Shown here: positions 1-8,242 of the stretch, piece by piece
Layout: every line of letters starts with the position of its first letter
Numbering within the stretch: the stretch's first letter is position 1
NCBI GenBank assembly: GCA_050115935.1
Contig: JASFPO010000076.1
Span: 1-9,554, forward strand
Origin: GCA-020344715 sp050115935
GTDB lineage: Archaea > Thermoproteota > Bathyarchaeia > Bathyarchaeales > Bathyarchaeaceae
Direction of reading: 5' to 3'
DNA length: 9,554 nt
The notes under the pieces: generated by a model
The model's database searches: none
What the model was told of the DNA's origin: nothing
What the model saw: the letters and a program-made list of their open reading frames with translations, nothing else
Program-made: the position numbers and the translations under genes

Positions 1-638
1 TTAGGATGCAACGCTAACGCACTCACTGCAGCCGTCGTATTAGTTCGACACCCAAATTTTGAGTGAGCTAGACGGCGATATCCAGCGGCAAAAATGTATT
101 TCTCATGATGCCTTCCAGAGGGCCACCCACCCTGTGGTAGTTGTTCTTCAAGGAGCCAATCATAGGCTTGTTCAGCACGAGAATCTGTGGCATAACCAGC
201 CCAAGCCAATCCAAGTAGTGGAAAAGCAGTTTGAACAGGAATCATATGATATTTGATATCAGAAGAATTTGCCCCGTCAAGTAATGCTCCCTTAGTGATC
301 AGTGGCCATGACCCATCGTTCTCTTGGTGTGAAAAAATGAACTCAGCACCTTGCTTGACTGCAGAGTGTTCAGGACCGAGCCCCAAATAGCCTAGACCCA
401 TAAGAGCCTGTGCCGTTAATCGAATTTTCCCTAGAATAGCTCCACCACCTTCTCCTCCTCTCCACGAGCCATCCTCATTTTGCAGCGCAAGAAACTTCAA
501 AACTAATGGATCTTCTTCTTGAAGCTCTTTGAGTTCACGGACTTCCTCATCATCCTCAGGACGGTTTAGGAGGTCCCGCAACACCAAGAGCCGCAGACTA
601 GGCGAAGGATCAGCCAACAACAATGGTGCCCAAGTCAT
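1..638 (-). CDS. QW-repeat alpha/alpha-toroid protein (prenyltransferase/squalene-cyclase-like), 3' part cut by window edge
   Basis: The frame is open from ATG at 638 to the window edge, giving 212 visible codons and no stop. Three QW-type motifs are seen: QNEDGSW (residues 53-59), QENDGSW (105-111) and QLPQGGW (166-172). They are spaced as in alpha/alpha-barrel proteins of the prenyltransferase/squalene-oxidase repeat superfamily. The N-terminus (about 10-40) has a DPSPSLRLLVLRDLL..RPEDD pattern. From memory this resembles a poorly characterised soluble family often labelled squalene cyclase or, wrongly, NifH. No DxDD cyclase acid motif appears in the visible part, so enzymatic activity cannot be claimed. 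The start codon overlaps the stop of the upstream tandem uvrA as ATGA, implying translational coupling. Arginine codons are 9 CGN and 2 AGR, like uvrA and unlike the genes further right. The fold class is fairly sure; the function is unknown. Confidence 0.8.
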   Translation of the reverse strand, partial: MTWAPLLLADPSPSLRLLVLRDLLNRPEDDEEVRELKELQEEDPLVLKFLALQNEDGSWRGGEGGGAILGKIRLTAQALMGLGYLGLGPEHSAVKQGAEFIFSHQENDGSWPLITKGALLDGANSSDIKYHMIPVQTAFPLLGLAWAGYATDSRAEQAYDWLLEEQLPQGGWPSGRHHEKYIFAAGYRRLAHSKFGCRTNTTAAVSALALHP

Positions 639-3600
639 GGTATCATCCCCAACACCTTTCGAAGATATGGAGCAGTAGGTGTGCCCATTCTAGCCACTTC
701 TTCAGGTGATCCCTCAGCAATGACCTTCCCACCTTCTGGTCCGCCACTGGGTCCCAGCTCAATGAGCCAATCACAATTCGCCAACACGTGTGGATGATGT
801 TCCACAACGACAACGGTGTGTCCTGCGTCGACCAACTGGTTTAAGACTTCGACTAACTGAGCCACATCCTCCATATGAAGACCAACTGTGGGCTCGTCCG
901 AAATGTATAACGTGTGATTTTCTGTCCTTTTGTAGAGCTCCTTTGCGATCTTCAGCCGCTGTACTTCCCCACTGGATAGAGTATAAGCAGGCTGATTCCA
1001 TACTAGATAGCCCAAGCCGACTTGTCTGGCAACATTCAGAGGTTTCGCAATCCGGTCCTCATCTTTGAAAAGCTCACATACTTCATCTAGAGTCATCGCA
1101 TTAATCTCAGGTAAAGCTACACCCTTGAAGCGAACCTCCCAAGCCTCAGGTTGATAACCAGTGCCTCTGCATGTTTCGCATTCCACGTACTCATCAGGCA
1201 GAAAGCCCATTACAATTCGGATTCGACCACGTCCACCACAAACTGAACAACGTTTGCTCAATACCCGGTCATCCATTCCAAGAGCTTGCGCATCATCAGA
1301 GTCAGCATAAATTCTTTGCACAGGCTTTATTAGCCCGAGAAAAATCGCTGGGCTTCGAATTCCCTTTAGGGATTGATCGACTATGAAAGCGCGTTGGGGG
1401 GCGTTCTTGATGGAATCATGTGCACCCGGCTGGACAGGTTCTCGGGCAAATGATGAAGAGTGAGATTTCTTTACGAGCGCTCGACCCAGAGTGTCGATCA
1501 ATAATGTGCTTTTACCTGAACCTGAAACACCACAAACTCCTATGAGTGTTCCCAGCGGGAGCTTCACATGCTCTCCACGGAGATTGTTCGCCCGCGCACC
1601 CCTAATTTCCATCCAACCCTGTGGTTTTCGCCGTTGATTCGGCCAAATCCAGCCCTGAAGGCTTCTTTTTTTGGGAGTTAACCTCAGTGTGTCATCTTGA
1701 AGCCATTTACTTGTAACAGTGTTTGCCTCAACTATCTCATCGGGTGCCCCTTCGGCAACGATCTCTCCGCCTAAGGCACCTGCTCCAGGTCCAAGATCAA
1801 TCACATGATCAGCTGCTCGAATGAGCAATAAGTCATGTTCTATGACAATTACCGTGTTTCCTTCATCCCGAAGCTCCTGCAAGGCCCCACGAAGCGCTTC
1901 CAGTTCGGAGGGGTGCATTCCTCGTGAGGGTTCATCAATCAAGATTGTCAAAGAAGTCAACCCACTGCCTAGCAGGCTGGCTAATTGAATTCGTTGGGCT
2001 TCGCCAGTTGATAAAGTTCCTGTGGGGCGATTTAGGTGTAAATAGCCTAGCCCAACCTGACGCAAGAATCGCAGCCGTCTTCTAGCAACATTGAGGCTAG
2101 TTTCGGCTAAGGGGATCTCTGGCGGCGGAGTAGGCACTTCTTTGAGCAGTTCTTCTAGCTCATTCAGAGCCATTTCACTTAGTTCATAGATATTTCGTCC
2201 TTGAAGCGTGACTGCTAGAAATTCAGGAAGTAGTCCCTTTCCGTTACATTCCGGGCAGACGACAGTTTTCGTGTACGTTCCATGAATATCCCAATCCCAC
2301 AGCCAGCTATCCTTTCCGAAGAACCCCCGCCATTTCCACTTATGGGTTCGCAACTTTCCTTTCATCGGTCCAAGTGACTTGCTCTGATATGTAATTACAT
2401 AGGTTTCATCGTCACCGAATAGAAAGGCGTTCTGCGCCTCTTTTGGCATTTCGTTCCAAGGTGTCTTGAACGGGTTAAATCCATATCGTTCGCCAAGTGC
2501 AGGAATCACAGGTTGATCTTTGCACAGATAGGTTTTCGGCCAGTATCCGGGTGACCACATAGCGCCCCCGCACAATGGCTTCTCAGGGTGAATGATGAGT
2601 TTGTCGGTTTGCGGAGCCTGAAAGGATCCCAATCCACTGCATTTTCCACATGAACTGGCAAAATACGCCCCGGAGAAATGTCGAGCTTTAGCTATGGATG
2701 CTGTAGCATCGCATCTCGGACAAACCCATGTTTTTTCCCGTTTCATCCTCGCCCCGCATTCCAAGCACTGGCGCTCGCCAAGTGAAGCGAGTAAATTCGC
2801 AACGTGAAAACTCAGCTCAGAAATTGCCCCAACACTGTTTCGCCGAGTAAATTGTGGGATATGGCTCCATAAATGAGCACGATGTGGAGCCACAGTCAGG
2901 ACAACGCCTAAACCTGATATGATATCTACAGGGGCTTCTGAACTTTCACGAACTCCTTGGCGTTCAAACATCGAAACGGATTCCAAGTAACGTCGTCGCG
3001 CTTCGGTTTGAAGCACGTCCCGAATCAAACTCGATTTCCCAGACCCAGAAACACCGGTGACCACGGTTAGAGTTCCTTTTGGGATGTCCACATCGACGCC
3101 CTTCAGGTTGTTTGCTTTCGCATTCCGAATTGAGATGACTGGTGTTGCTGGGCTCTCAGTTTTTCTAGATGGTTTTCGCGGTTGAACAGCACTCTCTCCC
3201 TTGATTGCGCTTCCAGTGATTGATTCCGCCACATCACAAAGATCCTTTGATGGACCTGCATAGAGGATTTCACCGCCTCTGGGTCCAGCTCCTGGCCCTA
3301 GATCAATAATCCAATCAGCTGCCCGTATAATGTCCGTGTTATGTTCAACAATGACAATGGTTGCGCCGCTTCGAACCAAGCGATCCAGAACTTTTAGCAG
3401 TCCATTAAGGTCCTGTGGATGAAGTCCTGTCGAGGGTTCATCAAGAACAATTAATTGATTGCTCAGTTTGTTTCTTCCCAAGTGTTTGGCTAGCTTGACA
3501 CGTTGCGCTTCACCACCAGAGAGAGTTGGTGACGGTTGACCAAGCTCCAGATACCCAAGGCCAATATCGATGAGAGCTCGGAGGATACGTTGGGCTGCTT

Positions 3601-5563
3601 TACGACGAGGAGAGGACAACCACGGAGATCTGGAAATAAGGTCCACAATTTCTTGAATTGACAGTGCGTAAAAATCTGCGATGGATAGCTTTTGATCACC
3701 AAATTCAACGACTGCAGCCAGAACTTCCTCGTTGAATCGTTGACCACCGCAATCAGCACAGGGAATCCAAAGTGACGGTAAATATCGCATTTTGATTTCC
3801 GTCGCTCCAATTCCTTTACAAGTAGGGCATGCTCCTTCGGGGCGATTAAAGGAGAAATGAGACTTGGACAGACCAGTAGCCTCAGCATATAGATCACGTA
3901 TAATATCAGAGAGCTTCGTGTAAGTAGCAGGATTCGATCGCGGATTCTTCCCGATCGGACTCTGATCAACAATTACCGGTTTAATACTAGGACCCTCAAT
4001 TCCTTCGCAACCAATAGATTTTTTCTTCGTCAGCGTTGGCACAAGCACGTGTTCAACAAAAGTGCTCTTCCCTGATCCCGACACGCCTGTGATTACTGTA
4101 AGCCGACCAATCGGCAACTTAACATCAATGTGCTTCAGATTGTGTTGGTGTGCTCCTCGCACAAGCAGGAACTGGTCAGGAGGAGGACGGGGTTCTGGTG
4201 TCATAACCCGGTCTCGGAGACTAAAATAGCGTCCCGTTGATGTATTCGCTTTCCACAATTCTGCTGGTGATCCAGTGAAGATTACTTCTCCTCCTTCTTT
4301 TCCAGCCCCAGGACCTAGATCGATGGCCCGGTCTGCCTCCGCAGCTGCCACACGATCATGTTCAACATAGACTACGGGTCCCGCTAGATCCCGAAAAGCA
4401 GGAAGGAAACGAGCCACATCCGCGGGATGCTGACCAATCGTTGGCTCATCGAGAACATGAAGTGTGTCTTCTAAGCGGCTGGATAGCGAAATCGCGAGGC
4501 GAACCCGCTGTGATTCTCCCCGAGATAAACTGGGGGCTGGTCGATCTAACGAGATGTACCCTAATCCCACGCGCTCTAAGGCATCGAGGCGTCGCTGAAT
4601 CTCAGAGCGCAACCGATTCGCCGTCGAGGGCAATTCCGTTTTCAGAAACAGTTGCTGCACTTCATCAACGGATAGTGCCAGTAATTCGGGTAATCGCATG
4701 CCCTCCCAGAGGACAGAAGCTGCCTGTGGATGCATTCCAGTTTGATCGCACCGTTCACAGCCTTTGCTTTTGCAGTAGGGGCATGATCGGTTGAAATGGG
4801 TTGGTTCTAACTCTCTAAATCCGGCTCCACAAATATTACAGATAGGTGTTGTCGCCAATGTCACCTTTTTCTTCTTGCCACACACTTTGATAGCTCCCGC
4901 ACCCAAAGCAGTAGCCTCTTGGACAGCTTCACGTATCTTCTTTGCAGACATCGATTTGTCGATGCGACCGATTTCAATCTCGATGTCATGCGCGACATTC
5001 GAGTCAAGAGCCTTGGCATCCCATAGTTCTCCATCAACAAGGAGCCTTTTTTCCCCAAATTTGTCAGTCAATACCTTCAGCAGCGTTGTGTGGCTACCCT
5101 TCACCTGAAGCAGTAAAGGGGCAGACAGGTTGAGACGTTCCTGTTTCGACAAGCAAACGAGACGGTCAACAATCTCATCCTCCGTTAACACACTCAGGGA
5201 GCTACCGCATTGAAGACAATGTCGCACTCCATAATTCGAGTAGAGTAAACGAAGGAATGGATGTAGCCCTGATGCTGTCGCCAAGGTTGAAAGCGGGTTG
5301 CGGTTTAGTAGATTTTGTCCTACAGCGATCGTAGGTCCCACCCCGGTGACTGCCTCTACCTTTGCAGGGGCTAGCCGCTTTCCAGACCGACCGTACAAGA
5401 AGACATCTAGAAACCGTCGATAGGCTTCATGATGCAACGTGTCAAAGACCAAGGAGGTTTTCCCAGAGCCTGATACGCCAGTTACGACAGTGAGCCCATC
5501 ACCGAATTGTACATCAATATTTTTGAGGTTATGTTCGCTTGCACCGCGAATCTGAATGTTCAT
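635..5563 (-). CDS. uvrA: Tandem (double) UvrA-family ABC ATPase, 1642 aa, four nucleotide-binding domains
   Basis: Canonical UvrA is about 940 residues with two ABC domains and acts as a dimer in damage recognition; here two UvrA units are fused. Walker A motifs (GVSGSGK) lie at residues 29, 493, 837 and 1345. Signatures are LSRGE (346), LSGGE (681), LSTGE (1184) and LSSGE (1529). Walker B DE pairs lie at 372, 708, 1210 and 1556, with H-loop histidines at 402, 741, 1243 and 1589. UvrA zinc modules CxxC-x19-CxxC are at 579-605 and 1439-1465, with further CxxC pairs at 116, 242, 261, 269, 933, 948, 972 and 1103. Residues about 121-235 resemble the UvrB-binding domain and about 980-1100 the DNA-binding insertion; each occurs once. 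A charged linker (about 772-806) joins the halves. The start ATG follows CAGGGAT. A repair role is likely; a drug-resistance role like DrrC is the alternative. No uvrB or uvrC is in view. Confidence 0.95.
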   Translation of the reverse strand: MNIQIRGASEHNLKNIDVQFGDGLTVVTGVSGSGKTSLVFDTLHHEAYRRFLDVFLYGRSGKRLAPAKVEAVTGVGPTIAVGQNLLNRNPLSTLATASGLHPFLRLLYSNYGVRHCLQCGSSLSVLTEDEIVDRLVCLSKQERLNLSAPLLLQVKGSHTTLLKVLTDKFGEKRLLVDGELWDAKALDSNVAHDIEIEIGRIDKSMSAKKIREAVQEATALGAGAIKVCGKKKKVTLATTPICNICGAGFRELEPTHFNRSCPYCKSKGCERCDQTGMHPQAASVLWEGMRLPELLALSVDEVQQLFLKTELPSTANRLRSEIQRRLDALERVGLGYISLDRPAPSLSRGESQRVRLAISLSSRLEDTLHVLDEPTIGQHPADVARFLPAFRDLAGPVVYVEHDRVAAAEADRAIDLGPGAGKEGGEVIFTGSPAELWKANTSTGRYFSLRDRVMTPEPRPPPDQFLLVRGAHQHNLKHIDVKLPIGRLTVITGVSGSGKSTFVEHVLVPTLTKKKSIGCEGIEGPSIKPVIVDQSPIGKNPRSNPATYTKLSDIIRDLYAEATGLSKSHFSFNRPEGACPTCKGIGATEIKMRYLPSLWIPCADCGGQRFNEEVLAAVVEFGDQKLSIADFYALSIQEIVDLISRSPWLSSPRRKAAQRILRALIDIGLGYLELGQPSPTLSGGEAQRVKLAKHLGRNKLSNQLIVLDEPSTGLHPQDLNGLLKVLDRLVRSGATIVIVEHNTDIIRAADWIIDLGPGAGPRGGEILYAGPSKDLCDVAESITGSAIKGESAVQPRKPSRKTESPATPVISIRNAKANNLKGVDVDIPKGTLTVVTGVSGSGKSSLIRDVLQTEARRRYLESVSMFERQGVRESSEAPVDIISGLGVVLTVAPHRAHLWSHIPQFTRRNSVGAISELSFHVANLLASLGERQCLECGARMKREKTWVCPRCDATASIAKARHFSGAYFASSCGKCSGLGSFQAPQTDKLIIHPEKPLCGGAMWSPGYWPKTYLCKDQPVIPALGERYGFNPFKTPWNEMPKEAQNAFLFGDDETYVITYQSKSLGPMKGKLRTHKWKWRGFFGKDSWLWDWDIHGTYTKTVVCPECNGKGLLPEFLAVTLQGRNIYELSEMALNELEELLKEVPTPPPEIPLAETSLNVARRRLRFLRQVGLGYLHLNRPTGTLSTGEAQRIQLASLLGSGLTSLTILIDEPSRGMHPSELEALRGALQELRDEGNTVIVIEHDLLLIRAADHVIDLGPGAGALGGEIVAEGAPDEIVEANTVTSKWLQDDTLRLTPKKRSLQGWIWPNQRRKPQGWMEIRGARANNLRGEHVKLPLGTLIGVCGVSGSGKSTLLIDTLGRALVKKSHSSSFAREPVQPGAHDSIKNAPQRAFIVDQSLKGIRSPAIFLGLIKPVQRIYADSDDAQALGMDDRVLSKRCSVCGGRGRIRIVMGFLPDEYVECETCRGTGYQPEAWEVRFKGVALPEINAMTLDEVCELFKDEDRIAKPLNVARQVGLGYLVWNQPAYTLSSGEVQRLKIAKELYKRTENHTLYISDEPTVGLHMEDVAQLVEVLNQLVDAGHTVVVVEHHPHVLANCDWLIELGPSGGPEGGKVIAEGSPEEVARMGTPTAPYLRKVLGMIP

Positions 5564-5644
5564 CGCTATCCCTGAACTACAACAATCATCGCTTATGAAG
5601 TCTACGTTGCAATTGCATTTCGATAAACCTGCAGAACTCGCGCG
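5564..5644 (-). promoter_or_regulatory. Leader/possible promoter of the tandem uvrA operon
   Basis: This is the 81-base gap between the MFS stop and the uvrA start. On the minus strand it carries a weak TATA-like TTTATCGA near 5621-5628, a perfect 10-base palindrome TGCAATTGCA at 5608-5617, and a modest ribosome-binding site (AGGGAT) just before the ATG at 5563. The gap is short enough for read-through from the MFS gene, so uvrA could be transcribed from either promoter. No T-rich hairpin terminator is visible. Confidence 0.3.
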
Positions 5645-6886
5645 TTATTCCTCTCTTTTCCCGGGCTCTTCTACCAGGATCAGTGTCAATAGAAATGAAG
5701 GCAGGACTGCTACAATGGCAAGCATGAATGGGGCTTGAGGAGCCACATGCTCATATAAGTATCCGCCCAGCATGCTGCCTGAAGCCATTACTATGTAGTT
5801 GGCGAAGTTGATGAAACCGCTTACTTTTCCACGTTGCTCTTTCGGTGTCAAGTCAGTCTGCAGCGCGCCGAAGGAGGCGTTGAGCATTACCTGTCCGATA
5901 CCCATTAGGATCAGTGACAGAGCGACTTTTACTAAGTCCCCGCCAACGAAGATCCACATAGAGAGCCCGAAGATCAGAATTGAAGCGAGAATCGGTATTT
6001 TCCTCTTGATTTTGTCTACAAGCTTGCCTACAGGTATAGCCAGGATGATTGTGGTTAAGGGTACAAGTGCAGTGACGAAAGCCCACACTACTTCATCTAT
6101 GAGGAGCACTCTGGTTGCATAGATGACCGTGTAGAGGAATGTGGTTGAGAATCCAAAGATCGCAACGGAAAAAGCCAAAAATAGGTAGAACATGGATTTT
6201 GGCACTTTTCTCCATACGCTAAAGCTTTCTTTCAGAGCTGTCGGATAGCTTTGGAATATCTCCTTCAGGCGCGGCTTGGAAGAAGTTACGACAGTCTCTT
6301 TTAGGAAGAATGACCTGATAAACGCTGCAACAAGAAAGAGACCCACGACGATGCCGTAAGCGATTCTCATTCCGGGGATCAGGTCGAAGTTAGCCCGTAG
6401 CAGACCTGCGACGGCCGGAGCTGGTGTTGTGGAAACACTCGCTATTAACATGACTATGCTGAATCCCATTCCTCTTTTCTCGGCTGGAAGAGAGTCAGAG
6501 ATCATTGCGCTCAAGGCTGGCTGATAGGTTGAGTTGAATATGCTCATTAGAATCACTCCGACAAGTATGACAGGCCATGAGGGTGCGATTCCGTATAGTA
6601 TAAAACTGAAGGCTACGCCGAAAGTCATTGATGATATGAGCCATTTTCTTCCGTATTTGTCTGCTAGGTAGCCGCCTGGGAACTGTAAGGAAGCCAAGGC
6701 CAGGAATTGGGAGAGCCCTATTACTCCCAGAATGGTTTCGGTGGCGCCGAGTCCGAGTACGTATAGGCTGAAGTATGTAGCTGGAAGCTCAACGGCGAAG
6801 TCTACTAGTATCCAGCTTGTTATCATGACTGCGTAGTTTCCTTTTATGAATGAAAATTCACTCTTGAGGTTTTTAGCGAAGCCCAT
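5645..6886 (-). CDS. Major facilitator superfamily (MFS) transporter, 413 aa
   Basis: This is a hydrophobic protein with about 12 predicted membrane helices, the usual length for a drug/solute MFS permease of the cytoplasmic membrane. The loop 2-3 signature motif A is GGYLADKYGRK at residues 71-81, and a degenerate second copy (GKLVDKIKRK) appears in the second half near 287-296. A central cytoplasmic loop (about 198-230) separates the two six-helix bundles. The substrate cannot be read from sequence; efflux is typical of such proteins. I start it at ATG 6886, not the in-frame ATG 23 codons upstream (6955). The inner ATG has GAGGGAG five bases upstream, and the extra residues are not transporter-like and cover a TATA-like element. 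Arginine codons are mostly AGA/AGG (8 of 11), unlike uvrA downstream. Confidence 0.9.
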   Translation of the reverse strand: MGFAKNLKSEFSFIKGNYAVMITSWILVDFAVELPATYFSLYVLGLGATETILGVIGLSQFLALASLQFPGGYLADKYGRKWLISSMTFGVAFSFILYGIAPSWPVILVGVILMSIFNSTYQPALSAMISDSLPAEKRGMGFSIVMLIASVSTTPAPAVAGLLRANFDLIPGMRIAYGIVVGLFLVAAFIRSFFLKETVVTSSKPRLKEIFQSYPTALKESFSVWRKVPKSMFYLFLAFSVAIFGFSTTFLYTVIYATRVLLIDEVVWAFVTALVPLTTIILAIPVGKLVDKIKRKIPILASILIFGLSMWIFVGGDLVKVALSLILMGIGQVMLNASFGALQTDLTPKEQRGKVSGFINFANYIVMASGSMLGGYLYEHVAPQAPFMLAIVAVLPSFLLTLILVEEPGKREE

Positions 6887-6891
6887 GGGTT

Positions 6892-6937
6892 CTCCCTCTT
6901 CTTGCGCATATATGATTGAGCCTTTTAGTTTAATATT
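6892..6937 (-). promoter_or_regulatory. Promoter and ribosome-binding site of the MFS gene
   Basis: On the minus strand a TATA-like AATATTAAA (6929-6937) is followed about 27 bases on by a plausible transcription start near 6906. A strong Shine-Dalgarno GAGGGAG (6892-6898) then lies five bases before ATG 6886. This layout decides the start in favour of 6886. A second A/T element, CATATATG (6907-6914), would place initiation almost at the ATG and is a less consistent alternative. Confidence 0.45.
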
Positions 6938-7068
6938 GTGGGCAGAAGTGACCACTTTGCTCGGGTGATCGTGATTCCGCGCACGCGCCTCTGTGGGGAT
7001 GTCTCATTCGGCCCCGCATTTTCCATTTTGATAGGCTGCGATTTCCTTTCATATTAGAGATTTGCGTC
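6938..7068. other. Intergenic region between GNAT-TPR gene and MFS gene
   Basis: Together with the MFS promoter this makes a 182-base spacer. It holds a GC-rich patch with an alternating purine-pyrimidine stretch, GCGCACGCGC (6979-6988). I see no ORF, no RNA gene and no convincing hairpin-plus-T terminator for the GNAT gene. The spacing and the separate MFS promoter suggest the two genes are distinct transcription units. Confidence 0.4.
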
Positions 7069-8235
7069 TCAACGGTCGTCCAGTTTTTTCTGGATTTTTT
7101 CTAGAATGCAATTCCAGGCTGGTGTGCCGTGCATGTTCTCGAATTCTTTGCAGCTCTTTAAGAAGTCTATATATAGCCATCCGCTGTCTACTGCTTTCTC
7201 AAGATACTTGAGGGCGCCGTTGTTTTCTCCAATAGAGGCTTTTGCGTATGCTACGCGGAAGTAGTGCACTGCCAGCTCTTGAGGCAACTCCTCACGGAAC
7301 CATTCTGGCAATTCTTCCTGTGGTGTCGCAAAGAATTTCTCATAGCTTTCGATGGCTTCTTTGTATCGCTTTGCCCTGAAGTGAGTTTGAGCAATCTCTG
7401 CAAGATGATGAGCTTTATTGTAGCATGCATAGTATTGGGTGTATTTTCTCTCTAATTTGAACCCGACTTTTTCAGCAACCCTTATCGAGGGCAGATTATA
7501 TTCTTCGCAATGCCAACCGACAAATCTGAAACTATTTGACAAGCAGTAATCAACAGTTGCCGCAACAGTGAGCGTCGCCAATCCCTGTCTTCTGTAGTCC
7601 TCACGCGTGTGGATGCCTATTTCACAAGCGTTGCCGCTGACGCAATCGGTCAAGCTCCAACTGACAATCTTCTTGTCATGCAACATGCAAAAGCCGAAGC
7701 CCTTTTGCATAAAATCAGAGGTGGACCCCCAATTGATTTCGACCCAATCGGTCAGATGCTCGGGAATCGCTAGGTCGGGACTCTTGAGGAGTTTCTCATC
7801 TATGCGTTGAACCCGGAATCCGTTTGGAATATGGTTCTTCCAGTCATTCTTCAGTTCAGTGCAAACGTAGTGCCTGCGAGAAGTTGTCAATGGCAGTCTC
7901 CCTCGAAATATGATGGGCATCATATCCTTCCATGAATCTGGGTAGAAGCCAATAGCGATGTCAGTTTCATTCTTCCTCACAGTGTCTCCGGTGAAAATCT
8001 TCTCAAATATGAGTTTGTTTAGAGAAGTGTCGAATTCGTTGTTGTTTTCACGTCCTGCCAGATAATATCCTTCAACAGTACACATGAATGCTGTTCTTGG
8101 ATCGGCTACACTATCTACGTAAATCCTTCCAGGGCTAGTTCTTTCAATGACTGCACTTGTGATGAGGTTATATTCTAATTCGTTGAATAGTGGCCTCACC
8201 TTCGTATAATCATTTTCGTGGAGTCTAAATATCAA
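7069..8235 (-). CDS. GNAT-family N-acetyltransferase with C-terminal TPR-like repeats, 388 aa
   Basis: Residues 1-265 form an acetyltransferase module. An N-terminal segment has SPGRIYVDS (34-42) and EGYYLAGRENN (55-65), a pattern I associate from memory with the GNAT_acetyltran family. The acetyl-CoA-binding motif is RRQGLAT (215-221), preceded by strand EIGIHT (205-210) and followed by WHCEEYNLPSIRVAEKVGF (241-259), the usual GNAT end. Residues about 272-388 look like TPR helices (HFRAKRYKEAIESYEKFF, then HYFRVAYAKASIGENNGALKYLEKAVDSGW), with an end resembling the tail of TPR-type enzymes. The start is TTG at 8235: an in-frame TAG lies directly upstream, and AGAGGAG (8243-8249) sits seven bases before it. 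The acceptor substrate is unknown; the TPR part suggests protein binding. Arginine codons are mixed (14 AGR, 10 CGN). Confidence 0.88.
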   Translation of the reverse strand: MIFRLHENDYTKVRPLFNELEYNLITSAVIERTSPGRIYVDSVADPRTAFMCTVEGYYLAGRENNNEFDTSLNKLIFEKIFTGDTVRKNETDIAIGFYPDSWKDMMPIIFRGRLPLTTSRRHYVCTELKNDWKNHIPNGFRVQRIDEKLLKSPDLAIPEHLTDWVEINWGSTSDFMQKGFGFCMLHDKKIVSWSLTDCVSGNACEIGIHTREDYRRQGLATLTVAATVDYCLSNSFRFVGWHCEEYNLPSIRVAEKVGFKLERKYTQYYACYNKAHHLAEIAQTHFRAKRYKEAIESYEKFFATPQEELPEWFREELPQELAVHYFRVAYAKASIGENNGALKYLEKAVDSGWLYIDFLKSCKEFENMHGTPAWNCILEKIQKKLDDR

Positions 8236-8242
8236 CTAGCTT

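Noticed and set aside
59..256. 65-codon plus-strand ORF
   Set aside because: It lies antisense to the QW-repeat gene, whose minus-strand frame has repeated family motifs; the plus-strand product has none.
3490..3972. 160-codon minus-strand ORF and other long frames inside 635-5563 (771-1001, 790-1068, 1171-1386, 4441-5133)
   Set aside because: All lie within the tandem uvrA in other frames; their products lack motifs, while the uvrA frame shows intact ABC motifs throughout.
5799..6122. 107-codon plus-strand ORF and the 77-codon minus-strand ORF at 5853-6086
   Set aside because: Shadows of the MFS gene.
6887..6955. 23-codon N-terminal extension of the MFS protein
   Set aside because: It has no ribosome-binding site of its own, covers the TATA-like element, and adds a non-transporter sequence; the inner ATG at 6886 has a well-placed GAGGGAG.
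6979..6988. Alternating purine-pyrimidine GCGCACGCGC as a Z-DNA or hairpin element
   Set aside because: Too short, with no stem-loop followed by T residues; no function can be argued.
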